From Muribaculaceae bacterium (GTDB lineage: Bacteria; Bacteroidota; Bacteroidia; Bacteroidales; Muribaculaceae): DNA of 64,000 nucleotides. A program made the translations under genes and the position numbers. How positions within the stretch are numbered: position 1 is the stretch's first letter; every line of letters begins with the position of its first letter. The notes below the pieces were generated by a model. The model had not been told where the DNA came from, did not search any database, and was given only the letters and a program-made list of their open reading frames with translations. The stretch is taken from the NCBI GenBank assembly GCA_017405965.1, contig JAFQZK010000003.1:202925-266924 (forward strand). Direction: 5' to 3'. Positions 40,293 through 49,605 of the stretch are shown here, in pieces.

Positions 40293-42377
40293 ATGCGTAA
40301 GACGTTACTGACAGCATTATTGGCTATAGTGTCTTTCCTGTGCGCCCATGCCCAGGAAGGTGTGCTTGCGCATCAGGCCGACTCGGTCATGGCGGCCGTG
40401 GGACACGGGCGCTTGGACTCGATGCAGTATATCCAGAACGTCATCATCTATGGCCGTCGTCCCTACGAGGACGTGATACCGGCTCAGGAGTTGACTGGCA
40501 AGCAGCTTGAGGGCCTCAACAGCCACTCGGTGGCCGATGCCGTGCGCTACTTTGCCGGTGTACAGCTCAAGGACTATGGTGGCGTGGGTGGCCTCAAGAC
40601 GGTGGATATCCGTTCGATGGGCACCAATCACATGGGTGTCTTCTACGACGGCATCCAAATCGGCAATGCCCAGAACGGCCAAGTGGATTTGGGTAAATTC
40701 TCGCTCGACAACCTCGAGGCGATTTCTCTCTACAACGGCCAGCGCAGCAACATCTTCCAGAGTGCCAAGGACTACGGTTCGGCCGGAACCATCTACCTGC
40801 GCACGCGCCGCCCCAAGTTCAAGGACGGCAAGCGTGACAACCTCAATGTGTCGTTCAAGACGGGCTCCTTTGGCCTCGTGAATCCCAGCGTGCGCTGGGA
40901 GCACAAGTTGAGCCGTGCCGTGAGTTTGTCGTTCAACAGCGAGTTCACCTATGCCACGGGCAAGTACCGCTTTCGCTACATGCGTCACTACAGCGACGGT
41001 TCGGTGGCGTGGGACACTACGGCCGTGCGCCAGAACGGCGAGGTGCGCTCCTATCGTGTCGAGGGAGCCGTTTTCGGCGTGATGTCAAGCGGCAAGTGGC
41101 ACGCCAAGGCTTACTGGTACGACAGCAGCAAGGGCATACCCGGTGCCATCGTCAACAACGTGTGGAAACATGCCCAGAAGCAGTGGGACACCAACTTTTT
41201 CCTTCAGGGGGCTTACCAGCGCAAGTTCACCGACCGCTACGAGATGATGTTCAACGCCAAGTATTCGCGTGACCGTCTGCACTACCTCAACCCCGACACC
41301 ACGTTGATGTACATCGACAACAAGTTCTGGCAGGACGAGATTTACCTCTCTACCGCCAATAAATACACCATCCTTACCGACTGGGATGTGAACCTCTCGT
41401 TGGATTACCAGTGGAACAGCCTGGATGCCACCCTGACGGGCTTCGGCTATCCTATCCGCCACACGGTGCTCACGGCCCTGGCAACGGCCTATACCTGGCA
41501 CGGATTCAAGGCCCAGGGCAGCCTGCTCTACACGATGGTCAACGACCGCTCGTCGGCTCGATTCAATGGTGAGGTGGTGGGCAAGACAAGCAAATACATG
41601 AACAAGGTCACGCCAGCCGTCTTCTTCAGTTGGCAGCCGTGGCATGAGCGCGAGTTCAACCTGCGTGCGTTCTACAAGCGCATCTTCCGCATGCCCACGT
41701 TCAACGACCTCTACTACACCGACATGGGCAACATCACGCTTGATCCCGAGTATGCCACCCAGTACAACGTCGGCTTCCTGTACCGTCTGCTCACCGATCA
41801 CGGTCTGCTTGCCGGTGTCAAACTCAGTGCCGACGCCTACTATAACTACATCACCGACAAAATCATCGCAGTGCCCAAGGGCACGGGCCAGTATCGCTGG
41901 ATGATGATGAACGTGGGCATCGTGAAAATCCGAGGCATTGACGTGAGCGCCCGCACGACCTTGCGGCTGCCCGCCGATGTCATTCTGGACATCAACTTGA
42001 GTTACACATACCAGAAGGCTCAGGACTACACCAATCCCGCCGACAATGGCGACGGAGGTACTTATAAGGGCCAACTGGCCTATATCCCTTGGCACAGTGG
42101 CTCGGTAGTCGGTCATCTGGGCTGGCACGACTTGGACGTGAACTACAGCTTCATCTACGTGGGCGAACGCTATCACACCAGCGCCAACACCCGCGAGAAC
42201 CATGAGCAGCCCTGGTATACCCACGACCTGTCGGCAGGCTATCTGCTTCACTTGGGCAAGACGACGTTAAAAATCTCGGGCGAGGTCAACAACCTCTTCA
42301 ACCAGTACTATGATGTCATCCTCAATTATCCCATGCCCGGCCGCAATTACAAACTCATCCTCAAATTCGACATCTGA
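40293..42377 (+). CDS. btuB: TonB-dependent cobalamin receptor BtuB
   Basis: 694 residues from ATG 40293 (MRKTLLTALLAIVSFLCAHA); a GTG six bases upstream is less likely. Plug domain: VADAVRYFAGVQLKDYGGVG, LKTVDIRSMGTNHMGVFYDG and IQIGNAQNGQVDLGKF. The C-terminal beta-barrel ends with the aromatic strand NYKLILKFDI. It imports cobalamin across the outer membrane with TonB energy. Substrate assignment rests on the riboswitch and the BtuG-like neighbour. Its stop overlaps the start of the next gene by one base. Confidence 0.92.
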   Translation: MRKTLLTALLAIVSFLCAHAQEGVLAHQADSVMAAVGHGRLDSMQYIQNVIIYGRRPYEDVIPAQELTGKQLEGLNSHSVADAVRYFAGVQLKDYGGVGGLKTVDIRSMGTNHMGVFYDGIQIGNAQNGQVDLGKFSLDNLEAISLYNGQRSNIFQSAKDYGSAGTIYLRTRRPKFKDGKRDNLNVSFKTGSFGLVNPSVRWEHKLSRAVSLSFNSEFTYATGKYRFRYMRHYSDGSVAWDTTAVRQNGEVRSYRVEGAVFGVMSSGKWHAKAYWYDSSKGIPGAIVNNVWKHAQKQWDTNFFLQGAYQRKFTDRYEMMFNAKYSRDRLHYLNPDTTLMYIDNKFWQDEIYLSTANKYTILTDWDVNLSLDYQWNSLDATLTGFGYPIRHTVLTALATAYTWHGFKAQGSLLYTMVNDRSSARFNGEVVGKTSKYMNKVTPAVFFSWQPWHEREFNLRAFYKRIFRMPTFNDLYYTDMGNITLDPEYATQYNVGFLYRLLTDHGLLAGVKLSADAYYNYITDKIIAVPKGTGQYRWMMMNVGIVKIRGIDVSARTTLRLPADVILDINLSYTYQKAQDYTNPADNGDGGTYKGQLAYIPWHSGSVVGHLGWHDLDVNYSFIYVGERYHTSANTRENHEQPWYTHDLSAGYLLHLGKTTLKISGEVNNLFNQYYDVILNYPMPGRNYKLILKFDI

Positions 42378-43543
42378 TGAATAAAATAAGGAAAATAAGG
42401 ACGGCTCTATTGATGGCATTTTTCCTCACCGTGATCCTGACGGGATGCCGTGAGGAAGTGACGATTTTCCTGCCGGAGCACGTGTCGGTGGCGCAGCCCG
42501 AGTTTACCGAAATCGAGGGCTTCTACCTGCTGTGTGAGGGCAATATGGGCTGGAACAAGGCCACGCTGGACTATTATGACTACGCCTATGGCGAGTACGT
42601 CCGCAACATCTTTTCCTATGCCAATCCCACGGTGCCCAAGGAGATGGGCGACGTGGGCAACGACATCGGCATCTATGGCAGCAACTTGTACTGTGTCATC
42701 AACTGCTCCAACAAGGTGGATGTGCTCGACAAGTACACCTGCAAGAAGAAATATCAGGTTAACATCCCCAACTGCCGTTTCATACGCTTCTACGGCGGCT
42801 ATGCCTATGTGACCAGCTATGCCGGCCCGGTGCAGATCAACCCTAACTACGAGCAGCGCGGCTATGTCGCCAAGATCGATACCGTGACCATGCAGGTCGT
42901 GGACACCTGTCTTGTGGGCTTCCAGCCCGACGAGCTGGAGATTGTCGAGGGCAAGATCTATGTCGCCAACTCGGGCGGCTATATGGTGCCCAACTACGAG
43001 AACACGGTGTCGGTCATCGATGTGGCGACTTTCAAGGAGGAGCGCCGCTTTCCCGTGGCCATCAACCTGTCATGGGTAAAGGGCGACCGTCACGGCATGC
43101 TCTGGATTGCCTCACGCGGCGACTATTATACCCGCCCGAGCAAGATATATGCCTATGACACGCGCAAGCAGCAACTCGTGGACAGCATCGACTGCCCCGT
43201 GAGCAACATGTGGCTCGACGGTGATTCCCTCTACGTGGTGAGCACCCAGTGGAGCTATGTGTCGATGAGCAACACGTTTGCCTATGCCGTCATCAACACC
43301 CAGACGCGGCAGAAGGTGAGTGACAATTTCATCACCGACGGCACCGACAAGGAGATCGTCATCCCCTATGCCGTCGCAGTCAATCCCATCACCAAGGACA
43401 TCTATGTCACCGATGCCAAGGACTACGTGTCACCCGGACGCCTGTATTGTTTCGACCGCTACGGTGTCAAGAAGTGGGATGTGCGCACCGGCGATATCCC
43501 TGCTCATTTCGCCTTCCTGGGCAACAACATCAACGAGAGATAA
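42377..43543 (+). CDS. btuG: BtuG-like surface lipoprotein, beta-propeller (DUF5074/YncE type)
   Basis: 388 residues. Lipoprotein signal with Cys24 (LTVILTGCREEV); the acidic residues after Cys resemble the Bacteroidota surface-export signal. The rest is a beta-propeller with repeats such as VGNDIGIYGSNLYCVINCSN, NKVDVLDKYTCKKKYQV and YVANSGGYMVPN. In Bacteroides the partner of BtuB in this position is BtuG, which binds cobalamin very tightly and hands it to BtuB. The one-base overlap with btuB supports a fixed complex. The gene symbol is by analogy. Confidence 0.85.
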   Translation: MNKIRKIRTALLMAFFLTVILTGCREEVTIFLPEHVSVAQPEFTEIEGFYLLCEGNMGWNKATLDYYDYAYGEYVRNIFSYANPTVPKEMGDVGNDIGIYGSNLYCVINCSNKVDVLDKYTCKKKYQVNIPNCRFIRFYGGYAYVTSYAGPVQINPNYEQRGYVAKIDTVTMQVVDTCLVGFQPDELEIVEGKIYVANSGGYMVPNYENTVSVIDVATFKEERRFPVAINLSWVKGDRHGMLWIASRGDYYTRPSKIYAYDTRKQQLVDSIDCPVSNMWLDGDSLYVVSTQWSYVSMSNTFAYAVINTQTRQKVSDNFITDGTDKEIVIPYAVAVNPITKDIYVTDAKDYVSPGRLYCFDRYGVKKWDVRTGDIPAHFAFLGNNINER

Positions 43544-43559
43544 TTAACACAATAGGATT

Positions 43560-44771
43560 ATGAAAATAATAAGAAGTATTGCAACGATCGTGTTGCTCAT
43601 GACGACTGCACTGACTATGTGGGCCAATCATCCGTGGCTCACGCGTGTTTACCAGTATCGGCCTGCTCCGGGGCAATTCGTCAACACCTTGCCGGTGGCG
43701 AGGGTGGGCGAGCCTGTCGATAGTGTGCTGGCGCGATGCCAAGCCAGCATCTGCGGCCGCATCGACACCGTTTCCAGCACTTTCCACGGGCAGATCATCA
43801 CCCGCATCGATACCGTGTGGGCCGAGAGCATGATCACCCTCGGCGGCTATGGCGGCTATGTCGTTGTGGGATTTGATCACCCCGTGGTCAATATGCATAC
43901 CTGGGACTTTGAAATCATGGGCAACGCCTTCTACAGTGACCAGACGTCGGCGGGTGGCAGTTGCGAGCCCGGTATCGTCATGGTGGGTGTTGATGCCGAC
44001 GGCGACGGCGTGCCCAGCGACGGCGACAAGTGGTATGAACTTGCGGGAAGTGAATATAGTCATCCCACGACTCAACACGATTATGCCATCACCTACTACC
44101 GTCCCGACGAGGCCAAGCCGCGCACACCCAGCACGACCGACCCGAGCCTGATCGACACCACCTACATCCGCTGGACCAGCAACGACGTCAACCCTGACAG
44201 CACCAGTGGCTACATGAGCCGCAACAGTTTCCACATGCAGCCCTATTGGCCCTTGTGGCTGCAGGACGAGGAAACCTTGGAATTCAACGGTGCCAAACTG
44301 CGCTGCAATGCCGAGGATATCGGCGGCACCGACGGCAATGCCTACTTTGTGCTGTACAATCTGCCGTGGGGCTATGTCGATAACCTGCCCAATCATCCCG
44401 GACGACAGCCTGGCGTTGAGGGTTATAACCCGGGTTTCAAGATTGACTGGGCCGTTGACGAGCAGGGACGCCACGTCAACCTCACCCACATCGATTTCGT
44501 TAAGGTCTATAATGCTGTGAATCAGTATTGCGGTTGGATAGGCGAGACCTCGACCGAGGTGGCAGGCGGCATCGATTATCATCCCGATGCCCCGATGCCT
44601 GCCGTCAACCCCGCTGACGTGAACATTGATGGCGAGGTCAACATCAGCGACGTGAATGCGGTGATCGACCTCATCCTGTCGGACGTGGTGGGTGCGACAG
44701 GTGATGTGAACCGCGACGGCGAGGTCAACATCAGTGACGTGAATGCATTGATTGACCTGATACTGCAATAA
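43560..44771 (+). CDS. B12-locus secreted surface protein with C-terminal dockerin
   Basis: 403 residues; signal peptide MKIIRSIATIVLLMTTALTM ending near MWA. Residues ~25-335 hold a conserved domain: PAPGQFVN, GGYGGYVVVGFDHPVVNMH, MGNAFYSDQTSAGGSCEPGI, DGDKWYELAGSEY, SFHMQPYWPLWLQDEETLEF and FKIDWAVDEQGRHVNLTHID. The same domain starts the protein at 55109, also under a cobalamin riboswitch, so it is a B12-locus family; it may correspond to BtuH-type cobalamin-binding proteins, but I cannot confirm this. The C-terminus is a dockerin (ADVNIDGEVNISDV, GDVNRDGEVNISDV). Third gene of the btuB operon, 16 bp after btuG. Confidence 0.82.
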   Translation: MKIIRSIATIVLLMTTALTMWANHPWLTRVYQYRPAPGQFVNTLPVARVGEPVDSVLARCQASICGRIDTVSSTFHGQIITRIDTVWAESMITLGGYGGYVVVGFDHPVVNMHTWDFEIMGNAFYSDQTSAGGSCEPGIVMVGVDADGDGVPSDGDKWYELAGSEYSHPTTQHDYAITYYRPDEAKPRTPSTTDPSLIDTTYIRWTSNDVNPDSTSGYMSRNSFHMQPYWPLWLQDEETLEFNGAKLRCNAEDIGGTDGNAYFVLYNLPWGYVDNLPNHPGRQPGVEGYNPGFKIDWAVDEQGRHVNLTHIDFVKVYNAVNQYCGWIGETSTEVAGGIDYHPDAPMPAVNPADVNIDGEVNISDVNAVIDLILSDVVGATGDVNRDGEVNISDVNALIDLILQ

Positions 44772-44802
44772 CTCGACGCCCAAGAACGACTGAAAAGCAA
44801 AA

Positions 44803-44836
44803 CGGGAGGGAATGAGCCATGTGCCATTCCCTCCCG
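44803..44836. terminator. Bidirectional terminator between convergent genes
   Basis: CGGGAGGGAATG (44803-44814) pairs perfectly with CATTCCCTCCCG (44825-44836) between the stops at 44771 (+) and 44858 (-). Confidence 0.8.
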
Positions 44837-44857
44837 CTTGTGTTGCAGGCCGTGGGG

Positions 44858-46942
44858 TTACATATTCAGAATCATGTCGATGATGGCGTTGACATCGGCG
44901 ATGTTGACTTCGCCGTCACCGTTCACGTCGGCCTCGGAAATTGATGAGTCGGTCAGAATCATGTCGATGATGGCATTGACATCGGCGATGTTCACCTCGC
45001 CGTCGCCGTTCACGTCACCCGTCAACGGGGCAGCGGGAGTGAGGTCCTCGATCATCATGCTGTTCACCAGCAACATGCCCATGTCATACTGCGAGCAGCA
45101 GCACAGCGCGATAAAGCTGGCAAATTTCTTGTTGTCGGTGCCATAGCCGTCGTCCTCGACCTTGAACGTGATGCTGTAGTCGCGGAACTCGCCGGGGTGC
45201 TTCACCGAGAAGGCCTCGTTTCCAAGGGGTGTGGCGCCCACCATGTCATAGCCGCTGAAGGTGTAGAAGCGGAAGCGTTCCTCGCGATAGCCGGCAATGT
45301 CATCGTTGCTCACGTTGGCCGTGATCTTGTACTCGTGGCCTTCCTGGAATTCGATGGGCGGCGAGATGATGAAGTCGTTGGCCGAGAATACTTCATTCTT
45401 CTGGTAGATGAAGAAGCACTTGTCACCTCCCTGGCCGAACATGTTCATGAAGTCCTTGTACCACACGAAGGGGTAGCCGTCCTCGTTAGCGTCGAGCACG
45501 GTCCAGAACTGGCCACTTTCCTCCCACGAGTTGAACGGGGCGACATAGGGGCACTTGACGGGCATGCCGTTCACCAGATCGTTGGTGGTGGCACTCAGGC
45601 CGGTGCCATCGGCGTTCTTGACATTGATCTGATAGGAATAGCGGGTCAGCTCATCGATGAGTTTGGTGTCGTTGAAGGTTGTGGCGGTGAGGTCCTGGGC
45701 AATGACCCTGTTGTCGTTCAGGCGCACGATGTCATAGGTAAGCGAACTCTGGTCCAGATAACCGCCGTGGGCGCCGGTCGTTGGCGCTGTCCATGACAGG
45801 TTGTTGACCAGCAGGGCCATGCGGTCGAGTGTGGCACGAGCATCGGTGACGGCAGCGGGCACGTCATGTCCAATCCAAGCCTCCACAGGTTGTTCCAGAC
45901 TGGCTCCGGCAGCATTGACGGCCGTGATGGTGAATTCATACATGCCAGCCTCATTTACCGTGACTGCAAGTCTCATGGGCTCGCCGGGCAGGCAGTCCTC
46001 AAGGACGGTTTTCTCGCCGGTGACCGTGTTGGCGATTTCGATGTTGATGGTGCCCTCGAGCGGTGAGCCGCTGTAGTCGTTCACGGGGTTGCACCACGTC
46101 AGCTGGGCTTCCAGGGCACCCTCCTCGTCGGCCGTGATGGTGGCATCGGTCACGCGTTGAGGCGCACTGCCGCTGGTCGGCTCGTAGGGGATGCCCAGGG
46201 CGATGACGTGAGAGCCGTCGCCGATGACGCCCACCATTGTGGCCGTGCCAGTGGTGGTGTCGATGGTGTACAGTGCGCTTTTCTCATTGCTGCCCCATAA
46301 AGCCAGATACAAGGTTCCGCTCTTGCGGTCAAATTCCATGCTCTGGAAGTTCCACCACGATGCCGGTGTCACCCCTGTCGAGCCGATGACCTCGGTGTCT
46401 CCGGTGCTCTTGTTCACTTTGAGCAGGTGACCGTTGTTGGCAAGTGCATACATCTGGCCGCGGGCATCGATAGCGATGGCCTTGCAGTAGTAGGGGAGAT
46501 TGCTGGTGAAAGTCATCGCGCCGTTCTCCAGGTTCACGGTACCGATGGCCGACACGCCGTCGATGTCCTCACTGTTGGCAATGAAATACATTGTGCTGGT
46601 CGAGTAGTCGTAGGAGAGGTCACCCGGACAGGTCGCGTCGCCCAGTTTCTTGATGGTTTCGCTTTCACCGGTCGTGGTGCTCATCTTGTAGAACCACATG
46701 TAGAAGTCGCCGTCGATGCCCATCATGTACAGCGTGCTGCCCACAAGAGCACCCGAGCGGGGCTCGGCCTTGGTGTAACCGCCCATGCGGGTCACTGCCG
46801 ACGGCTCATCGGTTGTGAAACTGATCATCGTCTGTGTGTTCGACGGCAACATGGTATAGCCGAAAGCTGTCTGTTGCGCCGATGCGCACAAGGCAGTGGA
46901 CGTCAAGGCCACAGCCAGCGCAAATTGAAAGAGTCTTTTCAT
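44858..46942 (-). CDS. Secreted multidomain protein: WD-like repeats, FN3-like, choice-of-anchor J, dockerin
   Basis: 694 residues; signal peptide MKRLFQFALAVALTSTALCA. Residues ~25-255 look like a beta-propeller (repeats such as VGSTLYMMGIDGDFYMWF, STSTMYFIANSEDI, GQMYALANNGHLLKVN). Then two fibronectin-III-like domains (~265-460), a choice-of-anchor J domain (~470-635: APFNSWEESGQFWTV, FIYQKNEVFSANDFIISPPI, CCCSQYDMGMLLVN), and a C-terminal dockerin (GDVNGDGEVNIADV, ADVNGDGEVNIADV). Exported, non-enzymatic by appearance. It lies convergent to the B12 operon and is likely an independent unit. Confidence 0.82.
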   Translation of the reverse strand: MKRLFQFALAVALTSTALCASAQQTAFGYTMLPSNTQTMISFTTDEPSAVTRMGGYTKAEPRSGALVGSTLYMMGIDGDFYMWFYKMSTTTGESETIKKLGDATCPGDLSYDYSTSTMYFIANSEDIDGVSAIGTVNLENGAMTFTSNLPYYCKAIAIDARGQMYALANNGHLLKVNKSTGDTEVIGSTGVTPASWWNFQSMEFDRKSGTLYLALWGSNEKSALYTIDTTTGTATMVGVIGDGSHVIALGIPYEPTSGSAPQRVTDATITADEEGALEAQLTWCNPVNDYSGSPLEGTINIEIANTVTGEKTVLEDCLPGEPMRLAVTVNEAGMYEFTITAVNAAGASLEQPVEAWIGHDVPAAVTDARATLDRMALLVNNLSWTAPTTGAHGGYLDQSSLTYDIVRLNDNRVIAQDLTATTFNDTKLIDELTRYSYQINVKNADGTGLSATTNDLVNGMPVKCPYVAPFNSWEESGQFWTVLDANEDGYPFVWYKDFMNMFGQGGDKCFFIYQKNEVFSANDFIISPPIEFQEGHEYKITANVSNDDIAGYREERFRFYTFSGYDMVGATPLGNEAFSVKHPGEFRDYSITFKVEDDGYGTDNKKFASFIALCCCSQYDMGMLLVNSMMIEDLTPAAPLTGDVNGDGEVNIADVNAIIDMILTDSSISEADVNGDGEVNIADVNAIIDMILNM

Positions 46943-47039
46943 TCCTTTGATGGTTGTAATGTTGATGATGATTTATATCTTACTATCTTATCGAAAACGG
47001 GTGCAAATTTCGCTCTTTTTGGCTAATGCCACAAGTTTT

Positions 47040-47228
47040 TTATGCAAGATTTGGAACATGGCCAGTGACATTAACATTCATTAGTTTCAAATTGTCAGTT
47101 TCGGGAATATCGTGAAGATACTTTGTCATTGGCAACCCGCTTAGTTGCTGAAATCTGCCGTTGTCAGCATGATAATCTTCACGAAGTGGTTTATTCTCAG
47201 GTGTTTCACCGAAAATGATTATTGTCAC
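47040..47228 (-). other. Possible short gene or gene remnant
   Basis: A 62-codon minus-strand frame, MTIIIFGETPENKPLREDYH to the end HVPNLA, has a normal-looking composition but no partner or recognisable domain. It lies in the 429-base divergent spacer 46943-47371. It could be a fragment of a lost gene. Confidence 0.2.
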
Positions 47229-47246
47229 GAAATAACTTGTGTATTA

Positions 47247-47278
47247 TTTTGCAAAACCGAGATTTGTCCATATCTTTG
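47247..47278 (+). promoter_or_regulatory. Promoter of secreted paralogue 1
   Basis: TTTTG (47247-47251) and TATCTTTG (47271-47278) are 19 bp apart, giving a ~90-base leader. Confidence 0.7.
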
Positions 47279-47371
47279 CCGATAGAAAACAGAATTGCTG
47301 TTTTTTCCTTTTACCGAGGATTGTCTTATCACTATTGTTATTAACATTTATCTTAAATTCAATTTCATTTT

Positions 47372-48154
47372 ATGAAGAACAGCTTGAAACTCTTACTTGC
47401 TGCCTTGATGGGCTTTGCTATGTTTGTGCCTGCTCAGGCCGAGACCATGACGTTGACACTGTTTGACGTTGACACGATGCTGGTTGCAAATGAAAATGCT
47501 CCCATCACCTGCACCATGGTAGATACCGAGGGCTATACCTTGCAGACTATCTTCCCCGAGGCAGATCTTGCACCGATGCTGAATCAGGAGATTTACTCGA
47601 TGATGTTCTATCTGGATAGAGCAACGACGATCAACGGCGGTGAACTGGCCATTTCGGTCGGCACTACTGATGTGACGGCATTTCCCGGATGGAGTCCCCA
47701 GCCGATCACTGGTCTGACTCAAGTGTGCACTTACTCGTTTACTCCTGGTGATTCCGTAGTGCTGATCACTTTTGACACCCCCTTCGTCTATGAGGGTGGC
47801 AATCTCGTGTTTGAGTCCAAGGTCGTTACCGCAACTAATTGGGATGAAGGATGTTTCATTGGTATGATAGCTGATGTGAACAACGTGCTCATCAAGCGTG
47901 TTTATTCCTCAGCTGTTGACCGTTTCTATCCCATGACAACTTTCACCTATAGCGGTAATGCTCCTGTAGTGAATCCTGGTGATGTAGATGGCAACGGCTA
48001 TGTGAATGTAACCGACGTTACGATGCTCATCAATGCTGTGATGAGCAGCAACTATGGTGCTATTGTATTTGCTAATGCCGATATGGATGGTAACGGTGAT
48101 CTCACCGTGACCGATGTCACCATGCTGATCAATGCCGTTATTTCAGCACGATAA
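47372..48154 (+). CDS. Secreted protein, tandem-array paralogue 1, dockerin-ended
   Basis: 260 residues; signal peptide MKNSLKLLLAALMGFAMFVP ending AQAE. Residues ~25-190 are one copy of a ~170-residue domain: a DTEGYTLQTIFPEADLAPML start, a central GGELAISVGTTD, an ITFDTPFVYEGGNLVFES strand pair and a MTTFTY end. The C-terminus is a dockerin (GDVDGNGYVNVTDV, ADMDGNGDLTVTDV). It has its own promoter and terminator. The same domain recurs in the next two genes. Function unknown; a beta-rich extracellular module. Confidence 0.82.
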   Translation: MKNSLKLLLAALMGFAMFVPAQAETMTLTLFDVDTMLVANENAPITCTMVDTEGYTLQTIFPEADLAPMLNQEIYSMMFYLDRATTINGGELAISVGTTDVTAFPGWSPQPITGLTQVCTYSFTPGDSVVLITFDTPFVYEGGNLVFESKVVTATNWDEGCFIGMIADVNNVLIKRVYSSAVDRFYPMTTFTYSGNAPVVNPGDVDGNGYVNVTDVTMLINAVMSSNYGAIVFANADMDGNGDLTVTDVTMLINAVISAR

Positions 48155-48191
48155 GAGTTTTACTTGTCGGCTCGCAAGCCGATGACACATG

Positions 48192-48226
48192 ACAGGAATC
48201 GCAACCTTGTGGTTCCTGTTTTTTTT
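48192..48226 (+). terminator. Terminator after paralogue 1
   Basis: ACAGGAA (48192-48198) pairs with TTCCTGT (48213-48219), followed by eight T. Confidence 0.85.
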
Positions 48227-48245
48227 CAAGATGCTGTAGCTTTTT

Positions 48246-48278
48246 TTTTGTGTCATTGGATAATATATTGTATCTTTG
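48246..48278 (+). promoter_or_regulatory. Promoter of secreted paralogue 2
   Basis: TTTTG (48246-48250) and TATCTTTG (48271-48278), 20 bp apart; leader ~110 bases, AT-rich. Confidence 0.65.
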
Positions 48279-48391
48279 TACCCGATAAAGCAAGTGCTTG
48301 TTCATGGAGTTGAACAGTATTTGTTTGATAGTCAAAGGATTATATTGATTTTTATATATTTTTTATTAACCTTTTTATTCATTATTGTATT

Positions 48392-49456
48392 ATGAAGAAA
48401 TTCTTTACTTTAATTGCTGTGGCCGTTCTGGCATTTGCTTCTCAGGCCAACGAGTTGACCGTTGGTGAAGGTCTGTCTTATTCCAACGTGAACCCCATCT
48501 GTGGCCTTTATGCTGACACCGAGGGTTGCTTGACCCAGACTGTTTATCCTGCAACCATGCTCACCGACATGGCTGGCGGCAACATCACTGCTGTTACGTT
48601 CTACACCCTGAACTGGTATTACGAGACCTATGGCGGCTTCACCAGTGATGATGAGACTGATTTCATCAACTTTGAAGATGCCAAGTTCCAGCTGGCTCTC
48701 AAGGAGGTTGACGAGAACGGTTTCACTGAGGTTGTTGCTTTTGTTGATGCTACCGCTGTTGCTACCTGCGTTCCCGAGTACGGTGACACCGAGGTTACAT
48801 TCGTTTTGGACCAGCCCTTCGCTTACACTGGCAAGAGCCTGGTCGTTGAGGTAACCTGCATCGAGGCCGGTAGTTGGGGTCAGACCTACTTCTTCGGTTC
48901 TGCCGCCGACGACTATTGCAGCTACTTCTACATTCCCGGTGGTGGTGAGGATGGCGAAGATGCTATTAACCTCACCAAGCACATGCCCATGGCTACCTTC
49001 AACTATGAGGAGGGTACGACCGTTGTTGTAGGCGCTCCCGTCTTCAATGGCTACACCATCGACGGTGTTACCGGTTACGGTGTTGATATCACCCCGACCA
49101 CCGAGGGCAGCGAGATCATGTACCGCGTCCTGGTTTGGGATGCTGTTGCCGAGGAGTGGGTTCTGAGGACTGACTGGACCCTGTACGGTGACACCGAGGG
49201 TGAGATCTGGTTCGAGAACAACGGTGAGAAGGTTCGCATCGAGGCTTATGCATTCATCGGTCAGAACAGGAGCGAGGACGTAGCTTATGAGTTCACCGTA
49301 GCTACCGCTCTCGACGAGCTCATGGGCAGCAAGACCGTTGCTGGCGTTCGCTACTTCAACATGGCTGGCCAGGAGATGCAGCAGGCCGAGGGTCTGACCA
49401 TCGTGGTTACCACCTACACCGACGGCACCACCAGCGCTGTTAAGGTTGTGAAGTAA
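48392..49456 (+). CDS. Secreted protein, tandem-array paralogue 2, T9SS-tail-ended
   Basis: 354 residues; signal peptide MKKFFTLIAVAVLAFASQAN. Residues ~22-210 are the same domain as in paralogue 1 (DTEGCLTQTVYPATMLTDMA, VTFVLDQPFAYTGKSLVVEV). Residues ~214-310 are an Ig-like domain (GAPVFNGYTIDGVTGYGVDI, WFENNGEKVRIEAYAFIGQN). The end, GSKTVAGVRYFNMAGQEMQQ then the GLTIVVTTYTDGTTS and VKVVK strands, is a T9SS type A sorting tail. The last 141 residues are ~91% identical to those of the protein at 57733. Codon use is tuf-like, suggesting high expression. Confidence 0.88.
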   Translation: MKKFFTLIAVAVLAFASQANELTVGEGLSYSNVNPICGLYADTEGCLTQTVYPATMLTDMAGGNITAVTFYTLNWYYETYGGFTSDDETDFINFEDAKFQLALKEVDENGFTEVVAFVDATAVATCVPEYGDTEVTFVLDQPFAYTGKSLVVEVTCIEAGSWGQTYFFGSAADDYCSYFYIPGGGEDGEDAINLTKHMPMATFNYEEGTTVVVGAPVFNGYTIDGVTGYGVDITPTTEGSEIMYRVLVWDAVAEEWVLRTDWTLYGDTEGEIWFENNGEKVRIEAYAFIGQNRSEDVAYEFTVATALDELMGSKTVAGVRYFNMAGQEMQQAEGLTIVVTTYTDGTTSAVKVVK

Positions 49457-49482
49457 TTAGCTATCAGCTATTAGATGAAAAA

Positions 49483-49519
49483 AGAGGAGACGCCACAGTC
49501 TGCGTCTTCTCTTTTTTTT
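49483..49519 (+). terminator. Terminator after paralogue 2
   Basis: AGAGGAGACGC pairs with GCGTCTTCTCT (one G-U), 49483-49512, followed by eight T. Confidence 0.9.
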
Positions 49520-49605
49520 GTATATGGTTTATCCTGTATATTAAATCATTATTGTACCTTTGCACCGTTTAATTAAGATAATATTAACTACATCTATCAT
49601 CACAC

